NCBI RefSeq assembly: GCF_003268025.1
Contig: NZ_QLUW01000005.1
Coordinates: 1 to 64,000 of the forward strand
Length of the DNA: 64,000 nt
Direction: 5' to 3'
From: Paenibacillus montanisoli
Lineage (GTDB): Bacteria; Bacillota; Bacilli; Paenibacillales; Paenibacillaceae
Within the stretch, counting starts at the first letter, position 1; each line of letters begins with the position of its first letter. A program made the translations under genes and the position numbers. Positions 10,282-21,401 of this stretch are shown piece after piece. The notes under the pieces are model-generated. The model was not told the origin of the DNA. It was given only the letters and a program-made list of their open reading frames with translations, and ran no database searches.

Positions 10282-12804
10282 TTATTTGACCAGCTGGCCT
10301 CTCGTTACGCCGAGCTGATTGATGGCTTTCAAGCTTCGCCATACTTGCGTGCCCCCGATTCGGCCGGCGATCGCATCGCTGTACAGATCGATGACCTCGT
10401 CCACCTTCTCGGCGGTCTCTTCCAGAAACTCAATTCGGAAGGAGGCGACGCCCAGATCTCCGAATTGCTTGATATATTCCGCGCCTGATTGCTCGATGGC
10501 ATTGTAAACCGTGTTCCGGCAGCCCTCGTCGACCCGAACCGGATGCGACATGCCGATCCGGTCCTGAAGCGACACGCGGCGCTCTTCGCACGGTCTTCCG
10601 CAGTTCGTGTAATCCGTTCCTTCGCTAAGGAAGGTGCAGTATACGCAGTGCTCCGTATGGAACATCGGCAAATGCTGGTGAATGACGACCTCCATACGCG
10701 ACGTATCGCTGTTGCGAAGCAGATCGAACATTTGCTGTACGTTCAAGTCATAAGACGGCGTGATCAGGCTGCAGCCTGCATCGAAGAACAGATCGGCCGT
10801 TCTGTGGTTCGCAACATTAAGCGAGAAGTCGCCGATCAGCTGCGGAAACGGCTCGTTCGGCTTGGACGCGCGGGCCCGCAGGTAATAATATAGCGCGCCT
10901 GTGTTCCGAATCAGCACCGCATCCGGCTGCAGCTTCAAAATATTCGCATGGTAGCCGTTCTCGCCCGGCATATGGATCCGCGGCGTTACGAGCCCGATCG
11001 GCTTGCCTGCTCTTCTTGCCATCTCCATGGCGGCCGGCAGCTGCTTGATGAACTCGAAGTCGGCATAGACCATGCCTACCTTCTCGGAGCGCACCGCAGC
11101 CTCCAACTGCGCCAAGCTGCGGCAAAGCACCGTCAGCTTAGCCGATGCGGCCACGCGGCCCGCTGCGGCTTCGCCGCGACGATGCGCGTCGCCGTATACT
11201 TCGACGGCGCGCTTCACGTACACGGGCGGCTTCGGACGCTCGCCATCCAAAGCCTCGGCCGCTTCGCGGCGCATCCGGTTCAGCTCGCGCATCGGCACGA
11301 TCAGGTCGCCCTGCAGGTCGACCTCCAGCGACTCCAGCTGATAGACCGTCCCGCCCAGCCGGCCGAATTGCTCCTCCAGCAGCGTCCGGTCCATCGGACG
11401 CTTCTCCGCCTGCTCCAGCAGCAGCTCGGAGACAATTTCGACCGTGTTGCCCTTCTCCACGTCCGTCCACCACGAGCGAAGCGGCTGGCTGAGCCCGCCG
11501 GTAACCCTCACATGCAGCGGGAATACGCGATACGGCTTCTCCGTCTCGAACGTCGCGCGAAGCCGTTTATCCAGCGCCGGATCGCTCGTTTTCCAGATGC
11601 GGTCGCCGACGTGCACGCGGCGAAGGTCAACGTCGTTGCGCCCGGGCACCAGCTCGATAACGGTCCCTTCCTGCGCCTCGCCTTCGAACTTCGTACCCTG
11701 CCGGCGCAAGTCGTAGATGCGGCCGCCTTCTTCCTTCTTCGTTGGATCGCCCGCATCGAAGACGATGCCGTCGCCGCGCTTAAGCGGCGCTTCGATGCGG
11801 CACACGACCGCATCGCGCAGCACCCGCTCCACTCGTCCCAGATAGACGCCCCGGCTCTTCGGGAACGTGCCCTCAACTAGCTTCTTGTTGTTGGTACCCT
11901 CCAGGAAGCCGTGCGTGAACCCGCGCGAGAAGCTCTGCTGAAGCTCGCGCATTTCTTCCTTCGATGGGGCTGAACGGTCGCCATCGAAATACTTGTCAAT
12001 CGCGCGGCGGTATTTGCTCACGACGTTGGCTACGTATTCGGGACTCTTCAACCGCCCTTCGATTTTGAAAGAGGTAACGCCCGCTTCGATCAGCTCCGGC
12101 ACCAGCTCCACCGCCGCAAGGTCCTTCGGCGACAAGAGGTAGGCGACATCGCCCATCGGCTTCTGTTCGCCGTCAACCATCAAGTCGTATGGCAGCCTGC
12201 ACGCCTGCGCGCATTCGCCGCGGTTCGCCGAACGGCCGCCCCACATTTCCGAGGTAAGGCACTGACCCGAATAGGACACGCACAGCGCGCCGTGCACAAA
12301 TACTTCCATTGGCAGCTTCGCCTGCTCGCCGATTGTCTTGATTTGCTTCAGGTTATTTTCCCGTCCGAGTACAACCCGCTCAATATCGTACGGCTTCGTA
12401 AACTCCACCGCTTCCGGCGACGTGATCGTCATCTGCGTCGAGCCGTGGATCGGGAAGTCCGGCGACAGCTCGCGAATGAGCTTGACCAGACCGAGATCCT
12501 GCACGATGACGGCGTCCACGCCCGCATCGATGCAAGCTTCGATCAGCTTCTTCGCCTCGTTCAGCTCTTCTTCGAATACCAATATATTAAAGGTCAGAAA
12601 GCCTTTCACGCCGTAGCTGTGCAGAAACGCCATAATCTCCGGCAGCTCGTCCGATTGAAAGTTGTTCGCCCGAGCCCGCGCATTGAATTTCTCCACGCCA
12701 AAAAAAACAGCATCGGCCCCGTTGGCCACCGCCGCCCTCATGCAATCCCAATCGCCGGCCGGTGCCAGCAATTCGATATCTTGCCGTTTTAACTTGTCCG
12801 TCAT
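10282..12804 (-). CDS. U32 family (collagenase-like) protein with DUF3656 region, YrrO/RlhA-like
   Basis: 840 residues. The N-terminal half is a U32 domain (ELLAPAGDWD start, KIEGRLKSPEYV motif) with a cysteine cluster CVSYSGQC...GECAQAC typical of this family. A long middle region and a C-terminal second cysteine cluster (HCVYCTFL...CGRPCEER) follow. In E. coli the large U32 protein RlhA hydroxylates C2501 of 23S rRNA; related U32 proteins UbiU/UbiV carry Fe-S clusters. A role in RNA or cofactor hydroxylation is therefore more likely than collagen cleavage. That is family inference. Monocistronic, with its own terminator. Confidence 0.9.
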   Translation of the reverse strand: MTDKLKRQDIELLAPAGDWDCMRAAVANGADAVFFGVEKFNARARANNFQSDELPEIMAFLHSYGVKGFLTFNILVFEEELNEAKKLIEACIDAGVDAVIVQDLGLVKLIRELSPDFPIHGSTQMTITSPEAVEFTKPYDIERVVLGRENNLKQIKTIGEQAKLPMEVFVHGALCVSYSGQCLTSEMWGGRSANRGECAQACRLPYDLMVDGEQKPMGDVAYLLSPKDLAAVELVPELIEAGVTSFKIEGRLKSPEYVANVVSKYRRAIDKYFDGDRSAPSKEEMRELQQSFSRGFTHGFLEGTNNKKLVEGTFPKSRGVYLGRVERVLRDAVVCRIEAPLKRGDGIVFDAGDPTKKEEGGRIYDLRRQGTKFEGEAQEGTVIELVPGRNDVDLRRVHVGDRIWKTSDPALDKRLRATFETEKPYRVFPLHVRVTGGLSQPLRSWWTDVEKGNTVEIVSELLLEQAEKRPMDRTLLEEQFGRLGGTVYQLESLEVDLQGDLIVPMRELNRMRREAAEALDGERPKPPVYVKRAVEVYGDAHRRGEAAAGRVAASAKLTVLCRSLAQLEAAVRSEKVGMVYADFEFIKQLPAAMEMARRAGKPIGLVTPRIHMPGENGYHANILKLQPDAVLIRNTGALYYYLRARASKPNEPFPQLIGDFSLNVANHRTADLFFDAGCSLITPSYDLNVQQMFDLLRNSDTSRMEVVIHQHLPMFHTEHCVYCTFLSEGTDYTNCGRPCEERRVSLQDRIGMSHPVRVDEGCRNTVYNAIEQSGAEYIKQFGDLGVASFRIEFLEETAEKVDEVIDLYSDAIAGRIGGTQVWRSLKAINQLGVTRGQLVK

Positions 12805-13012
12805 CGTTTACTTCCGCCATCCTTATCTATCAATCGCATATTTCTTTCAGTGTACCAGAGCGAACGCTTAAACAAAAGCGAAGGGCATGCGGCGGCGCCT
12901 CGCGTCTCCGAATATTTTCCGCTTGGATATGGGCCAATGCTCCTCTCGGGCATTCTAGCTTCCCACTATTTGTTCATTTCATATGTTTTTTTGTCATTGG
13001 GCCCGCTGAATC

Positions 13013-13041
13013 TTAACCTTACATTCTGCTCATGCTATAAT
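13013..13041 (+). promoter_or_regulatory. sigma-A promoter of the IolE-like gene
   Basis: TTAACC (13013-13018), a 17-base spacer and TATAAT (13036-13041) preceded by TGC, an extended -10. It lies about 50 bases before the start codon. The rest of 12805-13012 shows no gene. Confidence 0.7.
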
Positions 13042-13091
13042 GGGAAAAGCCATTCGCAATACATATCCATATGGGAGGTAACTATACACGT

Positions 13092-14060
13092 ATGAAACTC
13101 GGCGTATTTTCCGTACTATTTGCACAGAAATCCTTTGAAGACGCGCTTGACTACATCGCATCCAAAGGTCTGGAAGCAATCGAAATCGGCACTGGCGGCT
13201 ACCCAGGCAACGCGCACTGCGATCCTGACACGCTGCTGGCTGACGAAGCGAAGCTGAACGCATTTAAGGAAGCAGTCGCTTCGCGCGGTTTGACAATCAG
13301 CGCACTGAGCTGCCACGCGAACCCGCTTCACCCGCAAAAAGCAATCGCTAGCGAGCACGATGCGGTTATCCGCAAAACGATCCAGCTTGCTAACAAGCTT
13401 GGCGTACCTGTCGTCAACACGTTCTCCGGCTGCCCTGGCGACCACGAGGATGCAAAATATCCGAACTGGCCGGTAGCGCCTTGGCCGAACGATTTCCAAG
13501 ACATCCTCAAATGGCAATGGGAAGAGAAAGTTATTCCTTACTGGAGCGAAATCGCGAAGCTTGCTACCGAGAACAATGTGAAAATCGGTCTTGAGCTGCA
13601 CGGCGGCTTCTCCGTTCACAGCCCTGCGACGCTTCTTCGCCTGCGTGAGGCATGCGGCGACGCAATCGGCGCCAACCTTGACCCATCCCACATGTGGTGG
13701 CAAGGCATCGATCCGGTTCAAGCGATCCACATTCTTGGACGCGCCGGCGCGATCCACCACTTCCATGCGAAAGATACGACGATCGACACGAACAACGTCA
13801 ACCGTCACGGCGTAACGGACATGCAGTCATACGCGCTTATGCTTGACCGCGCTTGGCAGTTCCGTACCGTCGGCTACGGCCACGACCTGAAGACTTGGGC
13901 AGACATCATCAGCGCGCTTCGCCTTGTCGGCTACGACTATGTCGTCAGCATCGAGCACGAAGACGGCCTGATGTCCGTGGACGAAGGCTTCACGAAAGCC
14001 GTACAAAATCTGCAATCCATCCTCATCAAAGAACCGCTTGGCGAGATGTGGTGGGTTTAA
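13092..14060 (+). CDS. sugar phosphate isomerase/epimerase (xylose isomerase-like TIM barrel)
   Basis: 322 residues from the chosen ATG. The fold and motifs are those of the IolE/AP-endonuclease-2 group: GLEAIEIGTGG near the N-terminus, ELHGG, NLDPSHMWW, HFHAKDT and SIEHED supply the acidic and histidine metal ligands. Substrate cannot be told; members act on inosose, hydroxypyruvate or ketoses. An ATG 21 bases upstream (13071) overlaps the GGGAGG ribosome site, so the second ATG is the true start. Codon use (frequent third-position C) suggests good expression. It has its own promoter and terminator. Confidence 0.88.
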   Translation: MKLGVFSVLFAQKSFEDALDYIASKGLEAIEIGTGGYPGNAHCDPDTLLADEAKLNAFKEAVASRGLTISALSCHANPLHPQKAIASEHDAVIRKTIQLANKLGVPVVNTFSGCPGDHEDAKYPNWPVAPWPNDFQDILKWQWEEKVIPYWSEIAKLATENNVKIGLELHGGFSVHSPATLLRLREACGDAIGANLDPSHMWWQGIDPVQAIHILGRAGAIHHFHAKDTTIDTNNVNRHGVTDMQSYALMLDRAWQFRTVGYGHDLKTWADIISALRLVGYDYVVSIEHEDGLMSVDEGFTKAVQNLQSILIKEPLGEMWWV

Positions 14061-14083
14061 GCTTAATCGCTTAATTATAAAAA

Positions 14084-14113
14084 ACTCCAGCCTGAATGGG
14101 CCGGAGTTTTTTG
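14084..14113 (+). terminator. terminator after the IolE-like gene
   Basis: Stem ACTCCAGCC/GGCCGGAGT (14084-14092 with 14099-14107) followed by TTTTTG. An A run on the other side could let it act in both directions. Confidence 0.85.
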
Positions 14114-14127
14114 TTGCAAAGAGAACT

Positions 14128-14177
14128 AAAAAAGCCGCCCTGCCTCCTGCGGATGCGGGAAAGGCTTGGGGCGGCTT
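14128..14177 (-). terminator. terminator after the small membrane protein gene
   Basis: The minus strand pairs AAGCCGCCC (14169-14177) with GGGCGGCTT (about 14132-14140), then runs into T residues. It follows the stop of the 71-residue gene. Confidence 0.75.
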
Positions 14178-14198
14178 GTATCGGAATAGCTATGCGAA

Positions 14199-14414
14199 CT
14201 ACGACAGCCACACTTTGAAAATCATCACGTAGTTGGCGAACAGGAAAACGAGAAAGGCAACTGTCGCGAATCCAATCGCGAACATATTTTTCTTCGGACG
14301 GGCCATAAGCAAACGAACCAGACCGATGAAAATTACGATCGTAAAGAGCAGCATCATAATATCAAAAGGATCGAATTTCGAAATTGTCGCTGTAGCGTTC
14401 TCAGCAAGAAACAT
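14199..14414 (-). CDS. small two-helix membrane protein (DUF2759-like)
   Basis: 71 residues with two clear hydrophobic helices (about 18-36 and 45-66) separated by a basic loop ARPKKN. Size and pattern resemble the small DUF2759 proteins of Bacillales (assignment from memory of the family). Function unknown. The ATG has a strong AAGGAGG site. A promoter TTGCAT-17-TAACAT lies about 45 bases upstream and a terminator follows, so it is a single-gene unit. Confidence 0.72.
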   Translation of the reverse strand: MFLAENATATISKFDPFDIMMLLFTIVIFIGLVRLLMARPKKNMFAIGFATVAFLVFLFANYVMIFKVWLS

Positions 14415-14718
14415 GGGTGAAGACCTCCTTAAATTTTCGCACGTAGCCTATAGTAGTATGTTAGCCTTATCACGGACTCGATGCAAGCTACAATCGAGAA
14501 ACGTAACAAGTTTGTCACGATTTGCGGAAGGTGGATTTTATTATAATCAGTCTCTTCAACTTATATAATAAAATCTTATAAAGGTGCCATTCCTTTTCAT
14601 TGTGGCTTGGGCTTTATTATGGTACCATTCTTAATAGCAATTTCATACGAAATTCGTCGGATTTCCGCGAAGAAGCATGATTACAGCGAGAGCATAACAT
14701 CCTTAGGAGGAACAAGCA
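14415..14718. promoter_or_regulatory. divergent intergenic region with a perfect 12-bp inverted repeat
   Basis: About 300 bases without a gene. On the minus strand TTGCAT (14481-14486), 17 bases and TAACAT (14458-14463) form a likely promoter for the small membrane protein. Toward the reductase there is a perfect inverted repeat GATTTTATTATA/TATAATAAAATC (14534-14545 and 14564-14575, 18-base spacer), plus a spaced near-repeat of GGTRCCATTC (14583-14592 and 14621-14630). No T-box or known riboswitch is recognised. A plus-strand promoter is not clear; TTGTCA (about 14512) to TTTTAT is the best guess. Confidence 0.5.
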
Positions 14719-16335
14719 ATGGCATATGAAGCCGTATGGATGAATGACCCATCCAAATTGAATAAATTCGAGTTTGTGAAGATGGAAAAAGACGGTCTGG
14801 ATGTCATTCGCACCATCATCGACAAGTATTCGAAGGAAGGCTATGACTCCATTCCCGAAGACGATATGAACCGATTTAAATGGGCCGGCGTTTACGAACA
14901 AAAGCCGCGTGACGGTCACTTCATGATGCGTGTCCGCATTAACACCGGCATCATGACGTCCGCTCAAGCGCGCGCATTGGCTTCCATCGGCCGCGACTAT
15001 GGCCGCGATCTGATCGACGTCACGACGCGTCAAGCGATCCAATACCACTGGCTGAAAGTCGAAAACCTTCCGGACATCTTTAATCGTCTTGAAGCGGTTG
15101 GCTTGTACTCTTATGAAGCTTGCGGCGACTGCCCTCGTACGATCGTCGGCAATCCGCTTGCGGGCATCGACCGCGACGAGCTGATGGATACGCGCGAGCT
15201 GGTCGAACAAGTCAACGACTTTTTCCTGATGAACCGTGATTTTTCCAACTTGCCTCGCAAATATAAAATGTCCATTTCTTCAAACATCTATAACAATGCT
15301 AACGCCGAGATCAACGATATCGCCTATACGCCTGCTACGAAGGTCATCGACGGTGAAGAAGTGATCGGTTTCCACGTTCATGTAGGCGGCGGTTTGTCCG
15401 CGAAGCCGCATCTGGCGAAAGAGCTCGACATGTTCGTTCGTCCTGAGGACGTATTGAAAGTCGCTATCGGCGTAACAACAATTTTCCGTGACTACGGCTA
15501 CCGCGAGAAGCGTCACCAAGCCCGGCTTAAGTTTCTCGTTGCGGACTGGGGTCCGGAGAAATTCAAGGAGAAGCTGATCGAAATTATCGGCGAAATGCCT
15601 TCTGCCGGCGAGAGCAAAATCGTTGGCTGGAACGCGGTTTACTACGATGGCGTATATCCGCAGCGCCAGGAAGGTCTGAACTTCATCGGTCTGAACGTAC
15701 CTGTTGGCCGCACCAATTCGGATGAGCTGGAACAGCTTGCAGATGCTGCGGACAAGTTCGGTGACGGCACAATTCGTACGACGATGTCGCAAAACATCAT
15801 GCTTGCGGGCGTTCCGGACGACAAGGTTGAAGAGGCTCTGCAAGTGCCGGTGCTGAAACGTCTGTCTCCTAACGCGAAGCCGTTCATGAGCCGCACCGTG
15901 TCCTGCACTGGCAACGAGTTCTGTAACTTGGCTGTCGTTGAAACAAAGGAACGCGCTCGCCTTGTTGCTGAATATCTGGATGAACGAATTCAGCTTGACG
16001 AGAACGAGAAGGTCCGTATTCACTTCATCGGCTGCCCGAACGCTTGCGGTCAGAAGCATATCGCGGACATCGGTCTGCAAGGCGCGCTAGTAAAAACGCC
16101 TGAAGGCATGGTTGACGCATTCGATATCGCAATCGGCGGAACGCTTGGACCAGACGCTAAGTTCAACCAATCGCTCAAGGGCCGCGTCAAAGGCGATGAA
16201 GTCGGCGCCGTTCTTGCGCAGCTCCTTAACTTCTACAAAGAAAACCGCACAGCCGGCGAGAACTTCCACGGCTTCGTGAACCGCGTGGGCGTACCAGCAT
16301 TCCAAGAGAAGCTGACTGAAATTTTGGCTAGCTAA
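14719..16335 (+). CDS. ferredoxin-type nitrite/sulfite reductase (siroheme, 4Fe-4S)
   Basis: 538 residues with the duplicated nitrite/sulfite reductase fold. The siroheme-Fe4S4 ligands appear as CTGNEFC (CX5C) and, further on, CPNAC (CX3C). The N-terminal repeat holds RVRINTG and TTRQAIQYH, where siroheme-contacting arginines lie. The reaction is six-electron reduction of nitrite to ammonia or sulfite to sulfide with ferredoxin. The family split between nitrite and sulfite cannot be settled from sequence alone, and no assimilation genes stand beside it. The start has an AGGAGG site seven bases upstream. It is a single-gene unit. Confidence 0.9.
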   Translation: MAYEAVWMNDPSKLNKFEFVKMEKDGLDVIRTIIDKYSKEGYDSIPEDDMNRFKWAGVYEQKPRDGHFMMRVRINTGIMTSAQARALASIGRDYGRDLIDVTTRQAIQYHWLKVENLPDIFNRLEAVGLYSYEACGDCPRTIVGNPLAGIDRDELMDTRELVEQVNDFFLMNRDFSNLPRKYKMSISSNIYNNANAEINDIAYTPATKVIDGEEVIGFHVHVGGGLSAKPHLAKELDMFVRPEDVLKVAIGVTTIFRDYGYREKRHQARLKFLVADWGPEKFKEKLIEIIGEMPSAGESKIVGWNAVYYDGVYPQRQEGLNFIGLNVPVGRTNSDELEQLADAADKFGDGTIRTTMSQNIMLAGVPDDKVEEALQVPVLKRLSPNAKPFMSRTVSCTGNEFCNLAVVETKERARLVAEYLDERIQLDENEKVRIHFIGCPNACGQKHIADIGLQGALVKTPEGMVDAFDIAIGGTLGPDAKFNQSLKGRVKGDEVGAVLAQLLNFYKENRTAGENFHGFVNRVGVPAFQEKLTEILAS

Positions 16336-16343
16336 TGATTAAC

Positions 16344-16381
16344 GGGCCGAAGGAGATGACTCCTTCGGCCCGTTGTTTGTT
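16344..16381 (+). terminator. terminator after the nitrite/sulfite reductase
   Basis: Perfect 12-bp stem GGGCCGAAGGAG/CTCCTTCGGCCC with a four-base loop and a following T-rich tract. Confidence 0.9.
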
Positions 16382-16389
16382 ATAAGCGC

Positions 16390-16457
16390 AAAAAAGCCCC
16401 TAGCGTAGCGTCTTCGCCGGTTTACTTTTCTCGGCGTCGCACCTCCACTAAGGGCTT
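16390..16457 (-). terminator. terminator after uvrA
   Basis: The minus strand pairs GCCCTTAG (about 16449-16456) with CTAGGGGC (about 16395-16402) over a long loop, then six T. It lies just after the uvrA stop. Confidence 0.65.
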
Positions 16458-16464
16458 CTTCTTG

Positions 16465-19359
16465 TTATTCTTCAATACCTGCAGCTACGCTTTGCATTTC
16501 CTGTGCTTCCCTTTGCTGCGCAATCGTACGTTCACGGTCGCGTTCCAGGATCGGCTTCAAGTAGCGGCCTGTGTAAGAGCCTTCTACCTTCACGACTTCT
16601 TCCGGCGTACCTGTCGCGACGATGGTACCGCCGCCGTTGCCGCCTTCCGGACCAAGGTCGAGCAGATAATCGGCAGTCTTGATGACATCGAGGTTATGCT
16701 CGATAACGAGTACGGACTCACCGGAATCGACTAACCGATGGAGGACGACAAGCAGACGGTCGATATCGTCGACGTGAAGACCGGTTGTCGGCTCGTCGAG
16801 GATGTACATCGTCTTGCCGGTGCTGCGGCGGTACAGCTCCGCCGCAAGCTTCACGCGCTGTGCTTCGCCTCCGGAGAGCGTCGTTGCCGGCTGTCCGAGA
16901 TTCATATAGCCAAGGCCAACGTCCAATAGCGTCTGAAGCTTGCGGTGAATGCGCGGTACGTTGCGGAAGAACTCGCACGCATCCTCGATTGTCATCTCGA
17001 GCAGGTCCGCAATGCTCTTGCCTTTATATTTAACTTCCAGCGTCTCCCGGTTATACCGTTTCCCTTTGCAAATCTCGCAAGGAACATAGACATCCGGCAG
17101 GAAGTGCATTTCAATCTTGATAATACCGTCGCCGCGGCAGGACTCGCAGCGTCCGCCCTTCACGTTGAAGCTGAAGCGGCCTTTCTTGTATCCGCGCACC
17201 TTCGCTTCAGTCGTCGTAGCGTACAAATCGCGGATATCGTCAAATACGCCTGTATACGTTGCCGGGTTGGAACGAGGCGTCCGGCCGATCGGCGATTGGT
17301 CGATATCGATGACCTTCTCGATATGCTCGAGTCCGCGGATTTCCTTGTGCTCGCCTGGGCGAACCTTAGCCTTGTTCAAATCGCGGGCCAGCGTCTTGTA
17401 TAGAATCTCGTTCACGAGCGTCGACTTGCCGGAGCCGGATACGCCGGTGACGGCCGTGAAGACGCCGAGCGGAATCTTCGCGTTGACGCTGCGCAGGTTG
17501 TTTTCCTTCGCCCCTCTGACTTCCAGCCACTTACCGTTCGTGGCACGGCGGGTCAGCGGAACCGGAATGAACTTGCGGCCGCTGAGATAAGCGCCGGTGA
17601 GCGATTGCTCGTCCGCCATCACCTCTGCCGGCGTCCCCATCGAGACGACTTGACCGCCGTGAATACCGGCTCCTGGCCCAATATCGATGATGTAGTCGGA
17701 AGCGAGCATCGTATCCTCGTCATGCTCGACGACGATCAGCGTATTGCCTAGGTCGCGCATATGCTCCAACGTTTGAATGAGCTTATCGTTGTCGCGCTGA
17801 TGCAGGCCGATGCTCGGCTCGTCTAGAATGTAGAGGACGCCCATAAGACTCGATCCGATCTGCGTAGCCAGACGGATCCGCTGCGCCTCGCCGCCAGAAA
17901 GCGTACCTGCTGCACGGTTAAGCGACAAGTACTCAAGGCCGACGTTTACGAGGAAGCCTAGACGACTGTTGATTTCTTTCAAAATCAGGTGAGCGATCAG
18001 CTTCTCCTTCTCCGTCAGCTCCAAGCCGCTGAAGAAGCGCTCCGCTTCACCGATGGACAGCGACGTAACGTGGCTGATGTTCTGAGCGCCGATCGTAACG
18101 GCCAGGCTTTCCTTGCGCAGACGATGACCCTTACAGCCGCTGCAAGGCTTTGCGCTCATGTACTGCTCGATATGCTCACGGATGCCGTCCGAACCGGTAT
18201 CCCGGTAGCGGCGCTCCAGATTGTTCACGATCCCCTCGAACGGAACAAGCGCTTCCTTGGAATGGCCGAAATCATTCTCATACCGGAAACGTACGCGCTC
18301 GCCGCCCGTACCGTACAGCAGCTTTTTCATCTGATCCGCCGTCAGCTCGCCGACCGGCACATCCCGCGGAATGCCGAAATGAATGCAAACCGCCTCAAGA
18401 AATTGCGGATAGTAGTTGGACGTACTGCCCGCCCATGCTTCAAACGCGCCCTCTTCGATCGGCTTGCTTCCATCCGGAACTAGCAGGTCCGGGTCGACGA
18501 TCATTTTGGCTCCTAGGCCATCGCAGTCCGGGCAAGCCCCGTACGGACTGTTGAACGAGAACATCCGCGGCGCCAGCTCGTCGATACTAAATCCGCACAT
18601 CGGACAAGCCAGGTTCGAGCTGAACAGCAGCTCTTCCTTCTCCATTACATCAACCAGCACTTGGCCGTCGGAGAGCTTCGTCGCCGTTTCCAGCGAATCG
18701 GCAAGCCGGCTGTGTATGTCGCTCTTCACGACGATCCGGTCGACGACAACCTCGATATTATGCTTCTTGTTCTTCTCCAGCTCGATCTTCTCGCTCAGCT
18801 CGCGCAGCTCGCCGTTGACGCGCACGCGAACGAAGCCCTGCTTCTGCACATCCGCCAGCAGCTTGCTGTGCTCGCCTTTGCGTCCGGATACGATCGGCGC
18901 TAAAATTTGCAGCTTTGTCCGCTCCGGATATTCCATGATGCGATCCACCATCTGCTGGATCGTCTGGGACGCAATTTCAATGCCGTGCTCCGGGCAATGC
19001 GGCTTGCCGACCCGCGCGAACAAGAGCCGCAAATAGTCATAGATCTCCGTGACCGTGCCGACAGTCGACCGCGGGTTGCGGCTCGTTGTCTTCTGGTCGA
19101 TCGAAATCGCCGGCGACAAGCCGTCGATGGAGTCCACGTCCGGCTTCTCCATTTGCCCGAGGAACTGGCGCGCATAAGCGGACAGCGATTCGACGTACCG
19201 GCGCTGGCCCTCAGCATAGATCGTATCGAACGCCAACGAGGATTTGCCGGAGCCGCTGAGCCCTGTCAACACGACAAACTTGTCGCGCGGTATCGTGACG
19301 TCGATATTTTTTAAATTATGGGCTCGCGCCCCTTTAATGACGATGGAATCACTGGCCAC
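16465..19359 (-). CDS. uvrA: excinuclease ABC subunit A
   Basis: DNA damage recognition ATPase of nucleotide excision repair. 964 residues, as usual. Two ABC modules are visible: Walker [12 protein letters not shown] and [11 protein letters not shown], and two LSGGEAQR signatures. Zinc-binding cysteine pairs (CPMCG...CPDC and CESCRGDG...CEIC) are intact. Translation starts at GTG with GGAGG eight bases upstream. It follows uvrB by 38 bases, so UvrB and UvrA come from one transcript. Confidence 0.98.
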   Translation of the reverse strand: MASDSIVIKGARAHNLKNIDVTIPRDKFVVLTGLSGSGKSSLAFDTIYAEGQRRYVESLSAYARQFLGQMEKPDVDSIDGLSPAISIDQKTTSRNPRSTVGTVTEIYDYLRLLFARVGKPHCPEHGIEIASQTIQQMVDRIMEYPERTKLQILAPIVSGRKGEHSKLLADVQKQGFVRVRVNGELRELSEKIELEKNKKHNIEVVVDRIVVKSDIHSRLADSLETATKLSDGQVLVDVMEKEELLFSSNLACPMCGFSIDELAPRMFSFNSPYGACPDCDGLGAKMIVDPDLLVPDGSKPIEEGAFEAWAGSTSNYYPQFLEAVCIHFGIPRDVPVGELTADQMKKLLYGTGGERVRFRYENDFGHSKEALVPFEGIVNNLERRYRDTGSDGIREHIEQYMSAKPCSGCKGHRLRKESLAVTIGAQNISHVTSLSIGEAERFFSGLELTEKEKLIAHLILKEINSRLGFLVNVGLEYLSLNRAAGTLSGGEAQRIRLATQIGSSLMGVLYILDEPSIGLHQRDNDKLIQTLEHMRDLGNTLIVVEHDEDTMLASDYIIDIGPGAGIHGGQVVSMGTPAEVMADEQSLTGAYLSGRKFIPVPLTRRATNGKWLEVRGAKENNLRSVNAKIPLGVFTAVTGVSGSGKSTLVNEILYKTLARDLNKAKVRPGEHKEIRGLEHIEKVIDIDQSPIGRTPRSNPATYTGVFDDIRDLYATTTEAKVRGYKKGRFSFNVKGGRCESCRGDGIIKIEMHFLPDVYVPCEICKGKRYNRETLEVKYKGKSIADLLEMTIEDACEFFRNVPRIHRKLQTLLDVGLGYMNLGQPATTLSGGEAQRVKLAAELYRRSTGKTMYILDEPTTGLHVDDIDRLLVVLHRLVDSGESVLVIEHNLDVIKTADYLLDLGPEGGNGGGTIVATGTPEEVVKVEGSYTGRYLKPILERDRERTIAQQREAQEMQSVAAGIEE

Positions 19360-19397
19360 TATTTTATCCTCCTAAGCTATTAATCCCGTTAACCGTC

Positions 19398-21401
19398 TTA
19401 CATCCCCAGCTCTGCCTTCAGCTCAAGCAGCGCATCGCGAAGCTCGGCCGCGCGTTCGAACTGCAGGCTCTTGGCCGCTTCCTTCATTTCCGCTTCCAGA
19501 CGCTGCAGCAGCGATTGGCGTTCCTTCTTCGACATCTTATCGATGCCGGCGCCGGTCAAGTAGTCGCTCTTCTGCTCGGCAGCCTTCGTTGCTTCAATAA
19601 TGTCATGCACTTTCTTGCGAATCGTCTGGGGCGTGATGCCATGCTGCTCGTTATAAGCGACTTGAATCGTACGACGGCGATTCGTCTCCTCGAGCGCCTT
19701 TTCCATGGAATCGGTAATCTTATCGGCGTACATAATAACGCGGCCTTCGGAGTTGCGGGCCGCGCGGCCGATCGTCTGAATAAGCGAGCGTTCTGAACGC
19801 AGGAAGCCTTCCTTATCCGCATCGAGAATGGCCACGAGCGTGACCTCCGGCAAGTCCAGACCTTCCCGCAGCAGGTTAATCCCCACTAGCACGTGAAACG
19901 TGCCCATCCGCAGATCGCGCAATATCGCAAGACGCTCGAGCGTCTTGATATCCGAGTGCAAATAGCGCACCTTGATGCCGACATCCTTCAAATAATCGGT
20001 CAAATCCTCGGCCATCTTCTTCGTCAGCGTCGTAACGAGGACGCGTTCGTCCTTCGCCACTCGTTCGCGAATCTCGCCGAGCAGATCGTCGATCTGTCCT
20101 TTCGTCTTGCGCACTTCGATAATCGGATCGAGCAAGCCGGTAGGACGGATAATTTGCTGTACCATGGTCGGGCAGTGCTCAAGTTCATATGGACCCGGCG
20201 TTGCCGATACATATATCGCTTGCTTCACCTTCTGCTCGAACTCTTCAAAGCGAAGAGGGCGATTATCCATTGCCGAAGGCAGACGGAAGCCATGTTCGAC
20301 GAGCACTTCCTTGCGCGCCCGGTCCCCGTTGTACATGGCCCGGATTTGCGGAATTGTTACGTGCGACTCGTCGATGACGACGAGCATGTCGTCCGGGAAA
20401 TAGTCCATCAGCGTGTAAGGGGTCGCCCCCCGCTCGCGGAACGTCAGCGGTCCGGAATAGTTCTCGATGCCGCTGCAGAAGCCCATCTCCGCCATCATCT
20501 CCAGATCATAGCGCGTACGCTGTTCAAGCCGCTGAGCTTCCAGCAGCTTTCCTTGCTCCTGGAGCTCGGCAAGCCGTTCCTCCAGCTCCGCTTCGATGTT
20601 CTTGAGCGCCTTCTTCATCGTTTCTTCCTGCGTAACGAAGTGAGAAGCCGGGAAGATGGCGACATGATCGCGTTCGCCGACGATCTCGCCGGTCAGCACG
20701 TCGATCTCGGTGATGCGCTCGATCTCATCGCCGAACAGCTCCACCCGCATCGCCCGCTCGTTATTGGCAACCGGGAAAATCTCAATAATATCTCCGCGCA
20801 CGCGGAACGTACCCCGAATAAAGTTAATATCATTCCGTTGATATTGAATGTCGACCAGCTTATGAAGAATCGCATCGCGCGATTTCTCCATCCCTACCCG
20901 CAGGCTGAGCACGAGCTGTCCGTACTCCTTCGGCGAACCGAGGCCGTATATGCACGACACGCTCGCGACGATGATGACATCGCGGCGCTCGAACAGCGAG
21001 CTCGTTGCGGAGTGGCGCAGCTTATCGATCTCATCGTTAATGCTCGAATCTTTCTCGATAAAAGTGTCCGTGGACGGGATGTAGGCTTCCGGTTGAAAAT
21101 AATCGTAATAGCTGACGAAATAGGAGACCGCGTTGTCCGGGAAAAACTCCTTGAACTCGCTGCAAAGCTGCGCCGCCAACGTCTTGTTATGCGCGATAAC
21201 CAACGTCGGCCGGTTCAGCTTGGCGATCGTATTCGCAATCGTATACGTCTTCCCCGTGCCCGTCGCGCCGAGCAGCGTCTGATGCGCCATCCCTGCATCC
21301 ACGCCGCTTGTGAGCTGCTGAATCGCCGTCGGCTGGTCGCCCTGCGGCGTATAATCCGACTTCAGCTCGAAGCGCTTCTCCTGTCCTTGTTTCTCAAACA
21401 T
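19398..21401 (-). CDS. uvrB: excinuclease ABC subunit B
   Basis: Damage-verifying helicase-like subunit that recruits UvrC. 667 residues. The Walker A GATGTGKT, the beta-hairpin region [18 protein letters not shown] and the C-terminal UVR motif ([13 protein letters not shown]), which contacts UvrC, are all present. The ATG has a modest AGG site. Upstream is a 290-base gap with a candidate LexA box. First gene of uvrB-uvrA. Confidence 0.98.
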   Translation of the reverse strand: MFEKQGQEKRFELKSDYTPQGDQPTAIQQLTSGVDAGMAHQTLLGATGTGKTYTIANTIAKLNRPTLVIAHNKTLAAQLCSEFKEFFPDNAVSYFVSYYDYFQPEAYIPSTDTFIEKDSSINDEIDKLRHSATSSLFERRDVIIVASVSCIYGLGSPKEYGQLVLSLRVGMEKSRDAILHKLVDIQYQRNDINFIRGTFRVRGDIIEIFPVANNERAMRVELFGDEIERITEIDVLTGEIVGERDHVAIFPASHFVTQEETMKKALKNIEAELEERLAELQEQGKLLEAQRLEQRTRYDLEMMAEMGFCSGIENYSGPLTFRERGATPYTLMDYFPDDMLVVIDESHVTIPQIRAMYNGDRARKEVLVEHGFRLPSAMDNRPLRFEEFEQKVKQAIYVSATPGPYELEHCPTMVQQIIRPTGLLDPIIEVRKTKGQIDDLLGEIRERVAKDERVLVTTLTKKMAEDLTDYLKDVGIKVRYLHSDIKTLERLAILRDLRMGTFHVLVGINLLREGLDLPEVTLVAILDADKEGFLRSERSLIQTIGRAARNSEGRVIMYADKITDSMEKALEETNRRRTIQVAYNEQHGITPQTIRKKVHDIIEATKAAEQKSDYLTGAGIDKMSKKERQSLLQRLEAEMKEAAKSLQFERAAELRDALLELKAELGM

